Shown here: piece after piece, positions 32,588 to 41,698 of the stretch
Layout: every line of letters begins with the position of its first letter
Numbering within the stretch: the stretch's first letter is position 1
From: an uncultured Dehalococcoidia bacterium
GTDB lineage: Bacteria; Chloroflexota; Dehalococcoidia; Lucifugimonadales; UBA3495
Direction of reading: 5' to 3'
DNA: 64,000 nt
NCBI GenBank assembly: GCA_958295765.1
Contig: CATQHB010000002.1
Coordinates: forward strand, 524,424 to 588,423
Translations under genes and position numbers: made by a program
Notes under the pieces: generated by a model
Told to the model about the DNA's origin: nothing
Databases searched by the model: none
The model's input: only the letters and a program-made list of their open reading frames with translations

Positions 32588-32650
32588 GCCGGGCCGGGCA
32601 ACCCCTCTTGACCACCGCCGGGCGGAGTCCCTTTATATATAGCAATGAGT

Positions 32651-32680
32651 CCATACTCGGAAGACTCTTTTGGAGTATGG
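32651..32680 (+). terminator. Hairpin between small gene 2 and amt
   Basis: CCATACTC (32651-32658) pairs with GAGTATGG (32673-32680), loop 14 bases, followed by GCTGTTTCT. It could be a weak terminator or attenuator before the transporter gene. Confidence 0.4.
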
Positions 32681-32787
32681 GCTGTTTCTATGTCCGATGC
32701 CGGCGATGGTATTTCGGGTAGTATTTCGACCCTTATCCCGATCCCTTCCTTTTGCCGCCCTCACTTTAAGGGGAAAGGTAGCAAGCA

Positions 32788-34002
32788 ATGAACACTGGAG
32801 ATACAGCCTGGATCCTGGTCTGCTCCGCTCTGGTGCTGTTGATGACCCCGGGGTTGGCCTTCTTTTATGGCGGCCTGGTGCGCCGGAAGAACGCCACCGC
32901 CACCATAATGCACAGCTTGATGTGCATGGGTCTGGTGGGCGTGGTATGGGTGCTGTGGGGTTACAGCCTGGCCTTCGGCAATGACGTAATGGGGTGGGGT
33001 TTTGTCGGCGACCTGCAATGGTTCGGCCTGGCCGGGGTCAGCGCCACCGAACCCCAGGAGGGCAGCACCATTCCCCACCAGGCGTTTATGGTTTTTCAGG
33101 GGATGTTCGCCATCATCACCCCGGCCCTGATAACCGGCGCCTTTGCGGAACGGATGAAGTTCAGCGCCTTCATCCTGTTCACCGTCCTGTGGGTAACGAT
33201 CGTTTACGCGCCGGTGGCCCACTGGGTCTGGCACGGCGACGGGTGGCTGTTCAAGCTGGGCGCGCTGGACTTTGCCGGCGGGACGGTGGTACACATCAAC
33301 TCCGGCATCGCCGCCCTGGCCGCGGCGCTGATTATCGGCAAGCGCCTGGGCTTTGGCGAACAGCCGATGCCGACGCACAACGTCCCCATGGTGGTGCTGG
33401 GCGCCGGCCTGCTCTGGTTCGGCTGGTTCGGCTTTAACGCCGGCAGCGCCCTGGCCGCCGACGGCGTAGCGGTCAACGCCTTTGTGGTTACCAACACCGC
33501 CGCCGCCGCCGGCCTGGTATCCTGGGTAGTAATGTCCTGGATTTTCGGCAAGCGGCCCAGCATCGTCGGCGCGGCCTCCGGCGCCGTGGCCGGCCTGGTC
33601 GCCATCACCCCCGCCGCCGGATTCGTGGGCGCAATGCCGGCGATTATCATTGGCATCGGGGCCGGCGCGATCTGCTACGGGGCCATCGAACTGCTGTTCA
33701 AGCTCAAGGTTGATGACGCTCTGGCGGTCTGGGGAGTGCACGGGATGGGCGGCGCCTGGGGCGCGCTGGCGACCGGCCTTTTTGTCGGCATCGGCTTTGG
33801 CGAACTGGCCGAGGGAGTGAGCCGGGGCGAGCAGATTGTCGTCCAGCTGGTAGGCATCGCCGCCACCATGGCCTGGTCCTTTATCGTAACGGCGATTATC
33901 CTGCTGGCGCTCAAATACACCATCGGGCTGCGGGTGCCGGCCCAACAGGAAGAGGCCGGCCTGGACCTGTCCCAGCATGGCGAGGGCGCTTATACCGTGT
34001 AA
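32788..34002 (+). CDS. amt: Ammonium transporter (second copy, no signal segment)
   Basis: 404 residues, eleven helices, canonical Amt. Signatures: TPGLAFFYGGLVRRKNATATIM, ITGAFAERMKF, YAPVAHWVWHGDGWL, DFAGGTVVHINSGIAALAAAL, LWFGWFGFNAGSAL, VWGVHGMGGAWGALATGLF with the pore histidine, and the tail GLRVPAQQEEAGLDLSQHGE. GGGGAAAGGTAGC precedes ATG 32788. It is followed 139 bases later by the type II glutamine synthetase gene, pointing to uptake coupled to assimilation. Confidence 0.97.
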   Translation: MNTGDTAWILVCSALVLLMTPGLAFFYGGLVRRKNATATIMHSLMCMGLVGVVWVLWGYSLAFGNDVMGWGFVGDLQWFGLAGVSATEPQEGSTIPHQAFMVFQGMFAIITPALITGAFAERMKFSAFILFTVLWVTIVYAPVAHWVWHGDGWLFKLGALDFAGGTVVHINSGIAALAAALIIGKRLGFGEQPMPTHNVPMVVLGAGLLWFGWFGFNAGSALAADGVAVNAFVVTNTAAAAGLVSWVVMSWIFGKRPSIVGAASGAVAGLVAITPAAGFVGAMPAIIIGIGAGAICYGAIELLFKLKVDDALAVWGVHGMGGAWGALATGLFVGIGFGELAEGVSRGEQIVVQLVGIAATMAWSFIVTAIILLALKYTIGLRVPAQQEEAGLDLSQHGEGAYTV

Positions 34003-34141
34003 ACCCGGCGTCATATTCCCCCACCCCGGCCCGCTTTCCCTGGAGAACCGGCCGGGGTGGAGACGGCAAGGGCAAGAATGTTATAATAGTCCGGTAGCAA
34101 GGAAAAACCGGAAGGAAAAACCGGAAAGAGAGGTTGGAGTT

Positions 34142-35143
34142 ATGAGTTTCTACAAGGCGGAATACATCTGGGTTGACGGCTCTCAGCCGACGTCCAAGCT
34201 GCGCTCCAAGGGCATGGTAATCCCCGTAGGAGAGGAGCCGCCCACTTGGGGATTTGACGGTTCCAGCACCAACCAGGCGCCGGGGGAAAACTCGGACTGC
34301 GTGCTGAACCCGGTCTTTATCTGCCCCGACCCGGTGCGCGGCGGCAACAGCAAGTTGGTGATGTGCGAGGTGCTGCTGACCGACATGACGCCCCATCCCA
34401 GCAATACCCGGGCGGCTTGCGCGGCGGCGGCGGAAAAGTACGCGGCTATGGACACCTGGTTCGGCATCGAGCAGGAATACACCTACTTTGACGGCGCCAA
34501 GCCCCTGGGCTGGCCCGACAACGGGTTCCCGGCGCCCCAGGGCGGTTACTACTGCGGCGTGGGCGCCGATGAGGTTTTCGGGCGCCCCATCGTAGAGGAA
34601 CACATGGACGCCTGCCTGGCCGCCGGCTTGGCGATCTCCGGCATCAACGGCGAAGTAATGCCGGCCCAGTGGGAGTTTCAGATTGGCCCGATCGGCGCCC
34701 CGGCCGTGGGCGATCACCTGTGGGTGGCCCGCTGGCTGCTCTACCGCCTGGGCGAGCGGCACGGGGTCAGCGCCACCCTGGACCCCAAGCCGATGCGGGG
34801 GGACTGGAACGGCGCCGGCGCCCATACCAACTTCTCCACCAGCTTGATGCGGGAAGACTATGACGCCTGTGTCGCCGCGGCGGAGGCCCTGAAAAGCCGC
34901 CACGACCTGCACATCGTCAACTACGGCCACCGAATTGAAGAGCGGCTGACCGGGATGCACGAGACCTGCTCCTACAAGGAGTTCCGCTACGGCGTCTCCG
35001 ACCGGGGCGCGTCGGTGCGGATTCCCTGGCAGGTGGCCCGAGACCGCAAGGGCTACATCGAAGACCGGCGGCCCAACGCCAACTGCGACCCCTACGTGGT
35101 AACCGGGCTGATCCTGGAAACGGTCTGCGGGGCCGCATCCTAG
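34142..35143 (+). CDS. glnII: Glutamine synthetase type II (eukaryotic-like GSII)
   Basis: 333 residues, the usual GSII size and distinct from the bacterial GSI downstream. Motifs: YIWVDGSQPTSKLRSK, PTWGFDGSSTNQAPGENSD, WFGIEQEYTYF (metal glutamate), PAQWEFQIGP, GAGAHTNFSTSLMR and SVRIPWQVARD. It condenses ammonium and glutamate with ATP. TATAAT lies at 34082-34087, with a tandem GGAAAAACCGGAA-type repeat in the leader and GGTTGGAG before ATG 34142. Followed by a clear terminator, so it is likely its own unit. GSII is sporadic in bacteria and often transferred. Confidence 0.96.
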   Translation: MSFYKAEYIWVDGSQPTSKLRSKGMVIPVGEEPPTWGFDGSSTNQAPGENSDCVLNPVFICPDPVRGGNSKLVMCEVLLTDMTPHPSNTRAACAAAAEKYAAMDTWFGIEQEYTYFDGAKPLGWPDNGFPAPQGGYYCGVGADEVFGRPIVEEHMDACLAAGLAISGINGEVMPAQWEFQIGPIGAPAVGDHLWVARWLLYRLGERHGVSATLDPKPMRGDWNGAGAHTNFSTSLMREDYDACVAAAEALKSRHDLHIVNYGHRIEERLTGMHETCSYKEFRYGVSDRGASVRIPWQVARDRKGYIEDRRPNANCDPYVVTGLILETVCGAAS

Positions 35144-35182
35144 CCGGATGCTTTGATGCTTTGATTCCGTAATGGAACGCGG

Positions 35183-35220
35183 CGCCGCCCCTCCTGGCTT
35201 TAGAGGGGCGGCGTTTGCTT
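35183..35220 (+). terminator. Intrinsic terminator after glnII
   Basis: Stem CGCCGCCCCTC (35183-35193) with GAGGGGCGGCG (35203-35213), 9-base loop, then TTTGCTTTC. Lies 40 bases after the stop. Confidence 0.85.
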
Positions 35221-35236
35221 TCCCGGCAAGCAAATA

Positions 35237-35366
35237 CCCCGCTCACGGTGAGCTTGTCGAAGGATGGGGGGTGAAGGGGTGGTTCGACAAGCTCACCATG
35301 AGCGGTTGGGCCTCTGGTTTGCCCCGCTCATCCTGAGCTTGTCGAAGGACGGGGTGAAGGGGTGGT
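35237..35366. repeat. Two adjacent family C elements
   Basis: A full pair (35237-35304) is followed by a second left arm and part of a right arm (35326-35366), leading straight into a family A element. This sits in the 497-base gap between the two glutamine synthetase genes. Confidence 0.8.
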
Positions 35367-35380
35367 TCGACCTATAAACC

Positions 35381-35477
35381 CGTCGTTCCGGCGAAAGCCG
35401 GAATCCAGAACACTCGGTAGCCGAATCGTTCTTTTCCGGGGGATTTCCTGGATTCCGGCTTTCGCCGGAACGACGGT
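35381..35477. repeat. Family A inverted-repeat element
   Basis: Full copy, intact arms. The remaining ~160 bases to glnA contain a possible -10 TACAAT at 35550-35555 and the ribosome site GGAGGGG. Confidence 0.85.
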
Positions 35478-35640
35478 TGCTTGGGTTGCCCTGGTTAAAA
35501 TGCGATTGTCCTGAGAAGGGCGGGACTTTCTTATCGCCAGGCAATAGCATACAATAATCCGGTATCCGGTAGCTGAACCGGGATTCAGAATCGGGATTCC
35601 CGAACCTTACCGCAACTGCCTTTTCAATGGAGGGGCCGGC

Positions 35641-36975
35641 ATGATGGGCGACCAAACCGCCGAACAGGAATATGTTCTGCGCAGCGCCAGGGACAACGAC
35701 GTTAAGTTTGTGCGTCTCTGGTTCACCGACATTCTGGGCAACTTGAAGGGGTTTGCCATCAACGTGGACGACCTGGAAGATGCCATTGAGCGGGGGGTAG
35801 GCTTTGACGGTTCGGCCATTGAGGGGTTCGACCGGGATAAGGAAAGCGATATGCGGGCTTTCCCCGATGCGACCACCTTTGCCCTGCTGCCCTGGCGTCC
35901 CCGGCAGAACGCGGTGGCGCGGATGTTCTGCGACATCTACTCCCCCGGCGGCGACCCCTTCGGCGGCGACCCCCGCCTGGCCCTGAAACGCAATCTGGAA
36001 CGGTTGGCCCGCTTGGGCTACACCTACTACGTCGGCCCGGAACTGGAGTTTTTCTACCTGAAAGACTCCCATACCCCGGAACCGCTGGACTATGACGGCT
36101 ATTTTGACCAGCTATCCAGCAACCCGGCCGCCGACCTGCGCCGGGATACGGTGCTGAACCTGTCCGACCTGGGGATTCCGGTCAAATACTCCCACCACGA
36201 AGGGGCGCACAGCCAGCACGAGATTGACCTGCAATACACCGACGCCCTGACTATGGCCGACAGCGTGATAACCGCCAAGCTGGCAATCAAGGAACTGGCC
36301 CAACTGCGCGGCTACTACGCTACCTTTATGCCCAAGCCTTTCTCAGCGGTCAACGGGTCGGGGATGCACACCCACCAGTCCCTGTTTCAGGGGGAAACCA
36401 ACGCCTTTTATGACCCGGAGGACGAGTATAAACTTTCCATAATCGGCAAGCACTTTATCGCCGGGCTGATTCGCCACGCGCCGGAGCTTACCCTGGTAAC
36501 CAATCAGTGGGTCAATTCCTACAAACGGCTGGTGCCGGGCTACGAGGCGCCGGTGCATATTTCCTGGGCGCACAACCGCTCCGACCTGGTGCGGGTTCCG
36601 GCCTACAGGCCGGGCTACGAAACCTCGGTGCGGATTGAATACCGGGCGCCGGACCCGGCCTGCAACCCCTACCTGGCCTTCAGCGTGATGCTGGCCGCCG
36701 GGCTGAAAGGCATTGAGGAGGAGTACCCGGTGCCGCCGCCGGTGGAGGGCAACGTCTTTGCCATGACCCGCGAGGAACGGGAGGCCCGGGGCATCAAGGC
36801 CCTGCCGGCCAGCCTGGGCGAGGCCATTGCCCTGGCCGAGCACAGCGACCTGCTGCGGGAGGCCCTGGGCGAGCACATCCTCAGCAGCTTTATCCGCAAC
36901 AAGCAGATTGAGTGGCAGCAATACCGTTCCACCGTTACCGATTACGAAGTAAGCCGCTATCTGCCGATGCTGTAG
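35641..36975 (+). CDS. glnA: Glutamine synthetase type I
   Basis: 444 residues, the length of the GSI-alpha group, which lacks the adenylylation loop; no NLYDLPPEE-like site is seen near the C-terminus. Motifs: GVGFDGSAIEGF, GPELEFFYL, VNGSGMHTHQSLF, NRSDLVRVPAYRPG and RIEYRAPDPACNPYLAFSVML. Works with the GSII upstream as a second, independently evolved enzyme for the same reaction. GGAGGGG precedes two tandem ATGs (35641 and 35644). Regulation by adenylylation is unlikely. Confidence 0.96.
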   Translation: MMGDQTAEQEYVLRSARDNDVKFVRLWFTDILGNLKGFAINVDDLEDAIERGVGFDGSAIEGFDRDKESDMRAFPDATTFALLPWRPRQNAVARMFCDIYSPGGDPFGGDPRLALKRNLERLARLGYTYYVGPELEFFYLKDSHTPEPLDYDGYFDQLSSNPAADLRRDTVLNLSDLGIPVKYSHHEGAHSQHEIDLQYTDALTMADSVITAKLAIKELAQLRGYYATFMPKPFSAVNGSGMHTHQSLFQGETNAFYDPEDEYKLSIIGKHFIAGLIRHAPELTLVTNQWVNSYKRLVPGYEAPVHISWAHNRSDLVRVPAYRPGYETSVRIEYRAPDPACNPYLAFSVMLAAGLKGIEEEYPVPPPVEGNVFAMTREEREARGIKALPASLGEAIALAEHSDLLREALGEHILSSFIRNKQIEWQQYRSTVTDYEVSRYLPML

Positions 36976-37076
36976 CCGGCGGCGGCGCGGGTAGCTGATA
37001 CCGTTTCCCCGGTATTCTCAACCTTTGCCGGGATTCCTTAACCGGGCCGGTTCCGGTGGATTGGGTAGATTGTAAT

Positions 37077-37106
37077 GGTAGGGGCGGTTCGCGAACCGCC
37101 CCTACG
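37077..37106. repeat. Family D short palindrome
   Basis: TAGGGGCGGTTCGCGAACCG and on to CCCTA, a near-perfect 26-base palindrome. A sister at 50806-50832 replaces the centre with TTTCGCGAAA, keeping it palindromic. Confidence 0.8.
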
Positions 37107-37162
37107 TCGCTGATAATGCCAACACCCGTTGCGAATACCGTTTCCCTCAATCCTACCCCAGC

Positions 37163-38179
37163 CTACTGCCCCGGCCCGGCGGCGCTTACCGGCAGGGCAA
37201 TGCCTTGCCGGGCGGATTCGTAGGCGGTCAGGGTAAGCTCCAAATCCCGCAGTCCCTGGGCGCCGGACACTTCCGGCTCCCGCCGCTGCCGGATGCTGTC
37301 GCGGAATTCTTGAACCATAGCCGGCAAGCCCCGGTTGTCGGGAGGGAAATGCCAATGTTCTGCCTGGTCGCCCCGTTGCAGGGACAGCCGCCGGCTGCCG
37401 ACCTCAAAACTGATGCGCCCGGCCTTCCCGGAAACGGCAACCGACGGCGGCAGCGGGGTCGCCGCCGTCCAGGAGTGGTTAATCAGCCCGACGGCGCCGC
37501 TTTGCCACCGGGCCACCACGATAAGGCCATCCTCTCCTTCCAGGTTGTCCATTGCCTTGGGCAGTTCCGCCGCAAAGATAGTTTCCGGGTCGCCGGCCAG
37601 ATAGCGCAGGAGGTGGATTTTGTGGATGCCGCCGTCAATGAACACGCCGCCGCCGTTCTGCGCCCGGTCGCTGCGCCAGCCGCCGGTGGTAAAGGGAAAT
37701 TCCTCCTGTAGCTGAATCAGCCGCAAGTCGCCGATGGCCCCGTCCCGGACCAGTTCCCGGCAACGGCGCACCTGGGCCAGAAAGCGGACGTTTTCCGCCA
37801 CCATCAGGGTAACCCCGGCGCCGCCGGCGGCCTGGTCTGCCGCCCGGATAATTGCCGTTCCCTCGGCCAGCGTCCGGGCGATTGGCTTTTCTACCAGGAT
37901 GTGCTTGCCGTTCCGGGCAGCCAGTTCAGCGTGTTCCCGGTGCAGGTAGTGGGGAGTGCAGAGGTACAGGGCCTCCACCCGAGGGTCGGCAGCGGCGGAC
38001 TCATAGCTGCCGAAGTAGCCCTGTCCCCGGAAAAGACGGCAATAGTCCCGCGCCCGGCTAATGTCCCGGCTGGCAAAGAAAAGGTCGATTTCGCCCCGTA
38101 CTTCCTGGATACTCCGGGCAAAGGTATGGGCAAAATTGCCGCAGCCAAGGACGCACAGGGCGAATTTTGGGTTTTCCAT
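37163..38179 (-). CDS. Gfo/Idh/MocA family oxidoreductase
   Basis: 338 residues. N-terminal Rossmann region (ALCVLGCGNFAHTFARS), the family signature ILVEKPIARTLAEG with its lysine (EKP), and the C-terminal alpha/beta domain with GGGVFIDGGIHKIHLLRYL carrying the usual D-x3-H pair. These enzymes oxidise or reduce sugars and polyols with NAD(P). Substrate not inferable. It stands alone, pointing away from glnA. Confidence 0.92.
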   Translation of the reverse strand: MENPKFALCVLGCGNFAHTFARSIQEVRGEIDLFFASRDISRARDYCRLFRGQGYFGSYESAAADPRVEALYLCTPHYLHREHAELAARNGKHILVEKPIARTLAEGTAIIRAADQAAGGAGVTLMVAENVRFLAQVRRCRELVRDGAIGDLRLIQLQEEFPFTTGGWRSDRAQNGGGVFIDGGIHKIHLLRYLAGDPETIFAAELPKAMDNLEGEDGLIVVARWQSGAVGLINHSWTAATPLPPSVAVSGKAGRISFEVGSRRLSLQRGDQAEHWHFPPDNRGLPAMVQEFRDSIRQRREPEVSGAQGLRDLELTLTAYESARQGIALPVSAAGPGQ

Positions 38180-38256
38180 TTTTGCGGTCGGCCTTATTGC
38201 TGGTTGTTGTTGGTTATTGTTGTTGCGAGGTCTTTTAGCGGTGTTATTATCGTCGG

Positions 38257-38377
38257 CGTAGGGGCGGGTTTGTAACCCGCCCTGGCTCAGGGGTAGTAAC
38301 AGGTCAGCTAGGGCAACCCGTTTCTTGAGATGTCTTTGCCCTTGAACGCAGGGCGGGTTAGAAACCCGCCCCTACCA
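38257..38377. repeat. Family B inverted-repeat element
   Basis: Arms as in the other three copies; the centre has diverged (GGTAGTAACAGGTCAGCTAG). Together with a family C element at 38452-38516 it fills the 349-base gap before the lipoprotein gene's end. Confidence 0.85.
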
Positions 38378-38451
38378 TTCAACCATCCCATCCTACGCCC
38401 CTACGCCGGAGTCGGTACGGGTGAGGAATACCAATCTCCCCGGCTCGTATC

Positions 38452-38516
38452 GCTCACCCTGAGCTTGTCGAAGGGCGGGAATCGGAATGGTTCGACAAGC
38501 TCACCATGAGCGGAGT
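38452..38516. repeat. Family C inverted-repeat element
   Basis: Left arm CGCTCACCCTGAGCTTGTCG, right arm TTCGACAAGCTCACCATGAG, 19-base centre. Confidence 0.8.
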
Positions 38517-38528
38517 TTAGCAATCTGT

Positions 38529-40694
38529 TTACTGTCCGGCCTCGGCTAATTCGAGCGTATAAGGCGCTTTGTGCCGCGTGCCGGGCGCCGTTGGCGATAT
38601 TGCTACTACCGTGCGTTTCAGGCCCGGGTAGGGGTGAATTACCACCTCGCCGGCCAGGATGCCGGGGGCGGCGGCGGTCAGCGGGACGGCGGTTACCCGG
38701 TTTTCCGCTCCCTTCTGGATTACCTGGACGATGTAGTTCTGCTGTACCCGGTTGTCGGTGAGGATGAACCCGTTGGGCTGCCAGCCCCCGTCGCCGGGCG
38801 TTATGCCGGCGGCGGGAACCGCCAGGTCCCGCAGGCACAGCCCGATGTCGTTGAGGGCGTCATCGGTAACGTGCTGGAAACGCAGCATTATTTCCTGGCC
38901 GGCGTAGCGGCTCAGGTCGATACTCTCTTCCAGCCAGCCCCGGCTTTCCCCGGTGTAGCCCGGCCCGAAGGCGACGCCGATCGGGTTGTCCTCCGAAGTG
39001 TAGGGCGTCTCCAGAATGTCCCAGTGGTATCCCCCATCCTCGGACACTTGCAGGTAGCCGTAGTCCCAATCCTTCTCAATGCTGTACCAAACCTGGTAGG
39101 TCAGGGTGGCCTCGGTCAGGCCCCGCAAATCCACCGGGCGGGTCAGGGAGGCCGCAATGGAATCGCCGGCGTTGCCCCACCAGCAGCCGGTTTCCCCGCT
39201 GTCGGTGATGCCGGTGATGTCAGTAGGCAGCAGCCGGTTTTCCGCAATCCCCTCAAACCGGAGGCGCAGGGGCTGCTCCAGCAGCTTGGGGTCAAGCTCA
39301 ATATAATCCGTCCCGTACTGGCTGACCTCCCGTTTCAACTCGCCCAACTTGTTGACCAGCCGGCTTTCCTGCACCAGGACTTGCAAGTTGGCGTAGCCGT
39401 AAAGGCCCCGGTCTTCGTCCAGGAAGTTGGCAACGATCCAGTCCCGGAACAGGTCATGAAAGGTGGCGGCGTAACCGGCCCCGGCCAGGTAAGCGTCAAT
39501 GCCGGCGATGTTGTCCGCCGCCTCGGTTACCAGGGGCCGCAGGTCGCCCGGCCCGCCGTTGCCGGCGCTGCCAGCCTTGCCACCGTAATGCTCCGCCAGA
39601 TAGTGCATAAACAGGGAGGCGCCGCCGTAGTGGGCGGTAATGTGGGCGAAGTCCAGGGGCCAATGCACCAGGGAAATGGTGGGCCGCCGCATAAACCGCC
39701 GCATACTCCCGGCGTTGTAGCCGGCGGCGGTTACGGCCAGTTCCGCCAATCCCTCGTTAACCCAGGTATCTTCCGAGGCGTCGTGATTCCAGTGGATGGC
39801 GTGCTGCAATTCGTGGGCCAACACCTCCTGATAGACGGCGGAACCCAGGGGCAGGATGCGGCTGTTGAGGTAAATCATCTCCCGCTGGTTGCTGCGGGGA
39901 TTGATGCGGGCCGGATACTCGTCGGTGGAACTGAAATAGCCGGCGGCGCCCCGCAGGTTGCCGTGAATGATGTTCAGGTGGGGGTCATTATCTACGCCCG
40001 GCGTCCATTCCTGGCCGAAGTAGGCGCTGACCCGGGGGTAAATCACGTCCTCGAACTCGGTGGCGGCCCGTTCCAGCCGTTCCTGCCGCACGTTCAGCCC
40101 CTCCTCAAAGTACCAGTAGGCGTGAGGCGTCACCAAGCGCAACTCAAAGGTGGCCTGATACAACTCCGGGGCATCCAGGTCCACCAGCCAGAAATCATCC
40201 TTACGGCCGGCCTGGTAGCTGACCGGATGAGGGTTGACCACCCGGGAAACCTCATGGGAACCGGGGGGCAAGACCAGCTCTTTTGCCAGTTGAAACAGGT
40301 CCCGCTCCGGGGGCGGGGCCAAGCTGACGGCGGCCGGCGGCGCCTGGGTGAAAGCCTCCGGCGCCGCAGTAACGCGGGCCGCTTGGGGGACGGCCGGCGC
40401 CGCCTCGGGTTCCGGCGACAGCGTCGACTCATTACCCGTGGTTGGCGCCGGCACGGTGGCCGCGGCGGCCCGGGAAATTTCCGGCGGCGGCGTGGCGGGC
40501 TTCGCCCGGTGGGTTGGGGAAAGGCGGGAAGTCGCCGTTACAGTTGCAATTGCCGTCGGCGCGGCGCGGGCGGCAGTCTCCGGGCCGGCGCCGGTGGGAG
40601 TTGCCGGGTCGCTGCACGCCAACGCCAGGACGCCCAGGGCGCCGGCCAGCAGGCCCGCCAGGAACCGGGAAGTTATACGGTATCCGGTGGTCAT
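38529..40694 (-). CDS. Secreted lipoprotein with HExxH zinc-protease motif (immune inhibitor A-like)
   Basis: 721 residues. A lipoprotein signal peptide (LAGLLAGALGVLALAC, lipobox cysteine near residue 27) is followed by ~110 Ala/Pro/Thr-rich residues as a linker. The protease region has EVLAHELQHAIHWNHD and, downstream, EDTWVNEGLAELA with a third possible zinc ligand. The C-terminal part (CWWGNAGDSIAASL, DYGYLQVSEDGGYHWD) resembles the beta-sandwich found in immune inhibitor A-like proteins. Expected at the cell surface, degrading protein. No operon partner on this strand. Confidence 0.85.
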   Translation of the reverse strand: MTTGYRITSRFLAGLLAGALGVLALACSDPATPTGAGPETAARAAPTAIATVTATSRLSPTHRAKPATPPPEISRAAAATVPAPTTGNESTLSPEPEAAPAVPQAARVTAAPEAFTQAPPAAVSLAPPPERDLFQLAKELVLPPGSHEVSRVVNPHPVSYQAGRKDDFWLVDLDAPELYQATFELRLVTPHAYWYFEEGLNVRQERLERAATEFEDVIYPRVSAYFGQEWTPGVDNDPHLNIIHGNLRGAAGYFSSTDEYPARINPRSNQREMIYLNSRILPLGSAVYQEVLAHELQHAIHWNHDASEDTWVNEGLAELAVTAAGYNAGSMRRFMRRPTISLVHWPLDFAHITAHYGGASLFMHYLAEHYGGKAGSAGNGGPGDLRPLVTEAADNIAGIDAYLAGAGYAATFHDLFRDWIVANFLDEDRGLYGYANLQVLVQESRLVNKLGELKREVSQYGTDYIELDPKLLEQPLRLRFEGIAENRLLPTDITGITDSGETGCWWGNAGDSIAASLTRPVDLRGLTEATLTYQVWYSIEKDWDYGYLQVSEDGGYHWDILETPYTSEDNPIGVAFGPGYTGESRGWLEESIDLSRYAGQEIMLRFQHVTDDALNDIGLCLRDLAVPAAGITPGDGGWQPNGFILTDNRVQQNYIVQVIQKGAENRVTAVPLTAAAPGILAGEVVIHPYPGLKRTVVAISPTAPGTRHKAPYTLELAEAGQ

Positions 40695-40795
40695 AGCTAA
40701 TTGTACCGGAAGTCAAGAACCGGGTGGGGAAAAGCGACAATCGTCAATACCGGCGGCAATACCAAGCTCGGAGCAAATACCGGTCAAGAAACTGG

Positions 40796-40867
40796 AGCCG
40801 GTGAAGGGAGTCGAACCCTTGACCTGCGGTTTACGAAACCGCTGCTCTGCCACTGAGCTACACCGGC
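40796..40867 (-). tRNA. tRNA-Thr (anticodon CGU)
   Basis: On the minus strand the 7-bp acceptor stem GCCGGTG/CACCGGC encloses a D-arm GCTCAGTGGCAGAGC, anticodon stem-loop GCGGTTTCGTAAACCGC (CGT, reading ACG), and T-arm with GGGTTCGACTCCC. Total 72 bases. CCA is not encoded. Confidence 0.95.
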
Positions 40868-40901
40868 CGGCCATAGTTCCGGGCTGGGTTATCCGGCCCG
40901 G

Positions 40902-40930
40902 ATAGTATAGTTATATTATAGCACCGGCAA
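40902..40930 (-). promoter_or_regulatory. Promoter of tRNA-Thr
   Basis: On the minus strand TTGCCG (40930-40925), 17-base spacer, TACTAT (40907-40902), about 35 bases before the mature tRNA 5' end. Confidence 0.55.
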
Positions 40931-40988
40931 GGGCTGATTTTCAGCCCATAAACCGGTATTATCGGGGCAATCGCATCTCAACCCGGAC

Positions 40989-41087
40989 CACCGTCGTTCC
41001 GGCGAAAGCCGGAATCCAGAACCCTCAATTAGCCGGCCGTTCTTTTCCGGGGGATTTCCTGGATTCCGGCTTTCGCCGGAACGACGG
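40989..41087. repeat. Family A inverted-repeat element
   Basis: Full copy. Followed at 41146-41206 by family C half-arms in tandem (GCTCATGGTGAGCC twice). These elements account for most of the 344 bases between the tRNA and the cupin gene. Confidence 0.85.
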
Positions 41088-41211
41088 GGTTGTGCTGCAA
41101 TTGACTTGGCTCTATGGCCGGTCGGATGCAAAGTCAACGCCAATCACAATAACCGCTCATGGTGAGCCTATAGCCGCTCATGGTGAGCCGGTCGAACCAC
41201 CCGTTGCCCGC

Positions 41212-41688
41212 CTAAACCGTAGCCTCGCCCAACCCGCCAAAGTCGGCCGGCGGCGCCTCATCCGCGCCCGGCCAGGGTGGTAGGGTAACACACAGGAAGC
41301 GCAGGGCGGCGTCCTCGGCGGCGCGGAACTGGAACCGCCACCCGGTCGGGATGGTCAGGGCATCCCCCGGCTGCACCGCCACCGGCGCAACTAGGGCCGG
41401 GTCAATTTCCGACGAGTCGGTCGAACCGGCCGAATCAATTCCCGGCGGGCACCGCCAGACCTGCCCCCGGCCCTCCAGGATGTACCATAGCTCCTCGACG
41501 GTGCGGTGGTACACCGGCCGGGACACCTGGCCTGCCGGCAGAGTTACCTCGACCATACTGGCGCCGACGGCTTGGTGCCGGGCATCCAGCAGCAACCGTA
41601 TCTCCGAACCGTCGGGCGCAACGGCATCCGGCGCCGGGGAACGCCGGCCCAGGGGCGGTATCGGCGGTGAGAACTGCGGTTCCGGCAT
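41212..41688 (-). CDS. Cupin domain protein
   Basis: 158 residues, single cupin barrel. Motif 1 is seen around RPVYHRTVEELWYILEGRGQVW and motif 2 around VQPGDALTIPTGWRFQF, though the second histidine is replaced, which weakens a metal site. An acidic serine-rich loop (AGSTDSSEID) separates them. It starts 10 bases after the enoyl-CoA hydratase stop and is probably cotranscribed. Function unknown. Confidence 0.8.
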   Translation of the reverse strand: MPEPQFSPPIPPLGRRSPAPDAVAPDGSEIRLLLDARHQAVGASMVEVTLPAGQVSRPVYHRTVEELWYILEGRGQVWRCPPGIDSAGSTDSSEIDPALVAPVAVQPGDALTIPTGWRFQFRAAEDAALRFLCVTLPPWPGADEAPPADFGGLGEATV

Positions 41689-41698
41689 CGCTGACCGG

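Noticed and set aside
38571-40700. Long plus-strand frame opposite the HExxH lipoprotein
   Set aside because: GC-rich codon use opens mirror frames. The minus-strand protein has a lipobox, HExxH and family similarity, while the plus frame has Gly/Val/Gln-rich low-complexity sequence only.
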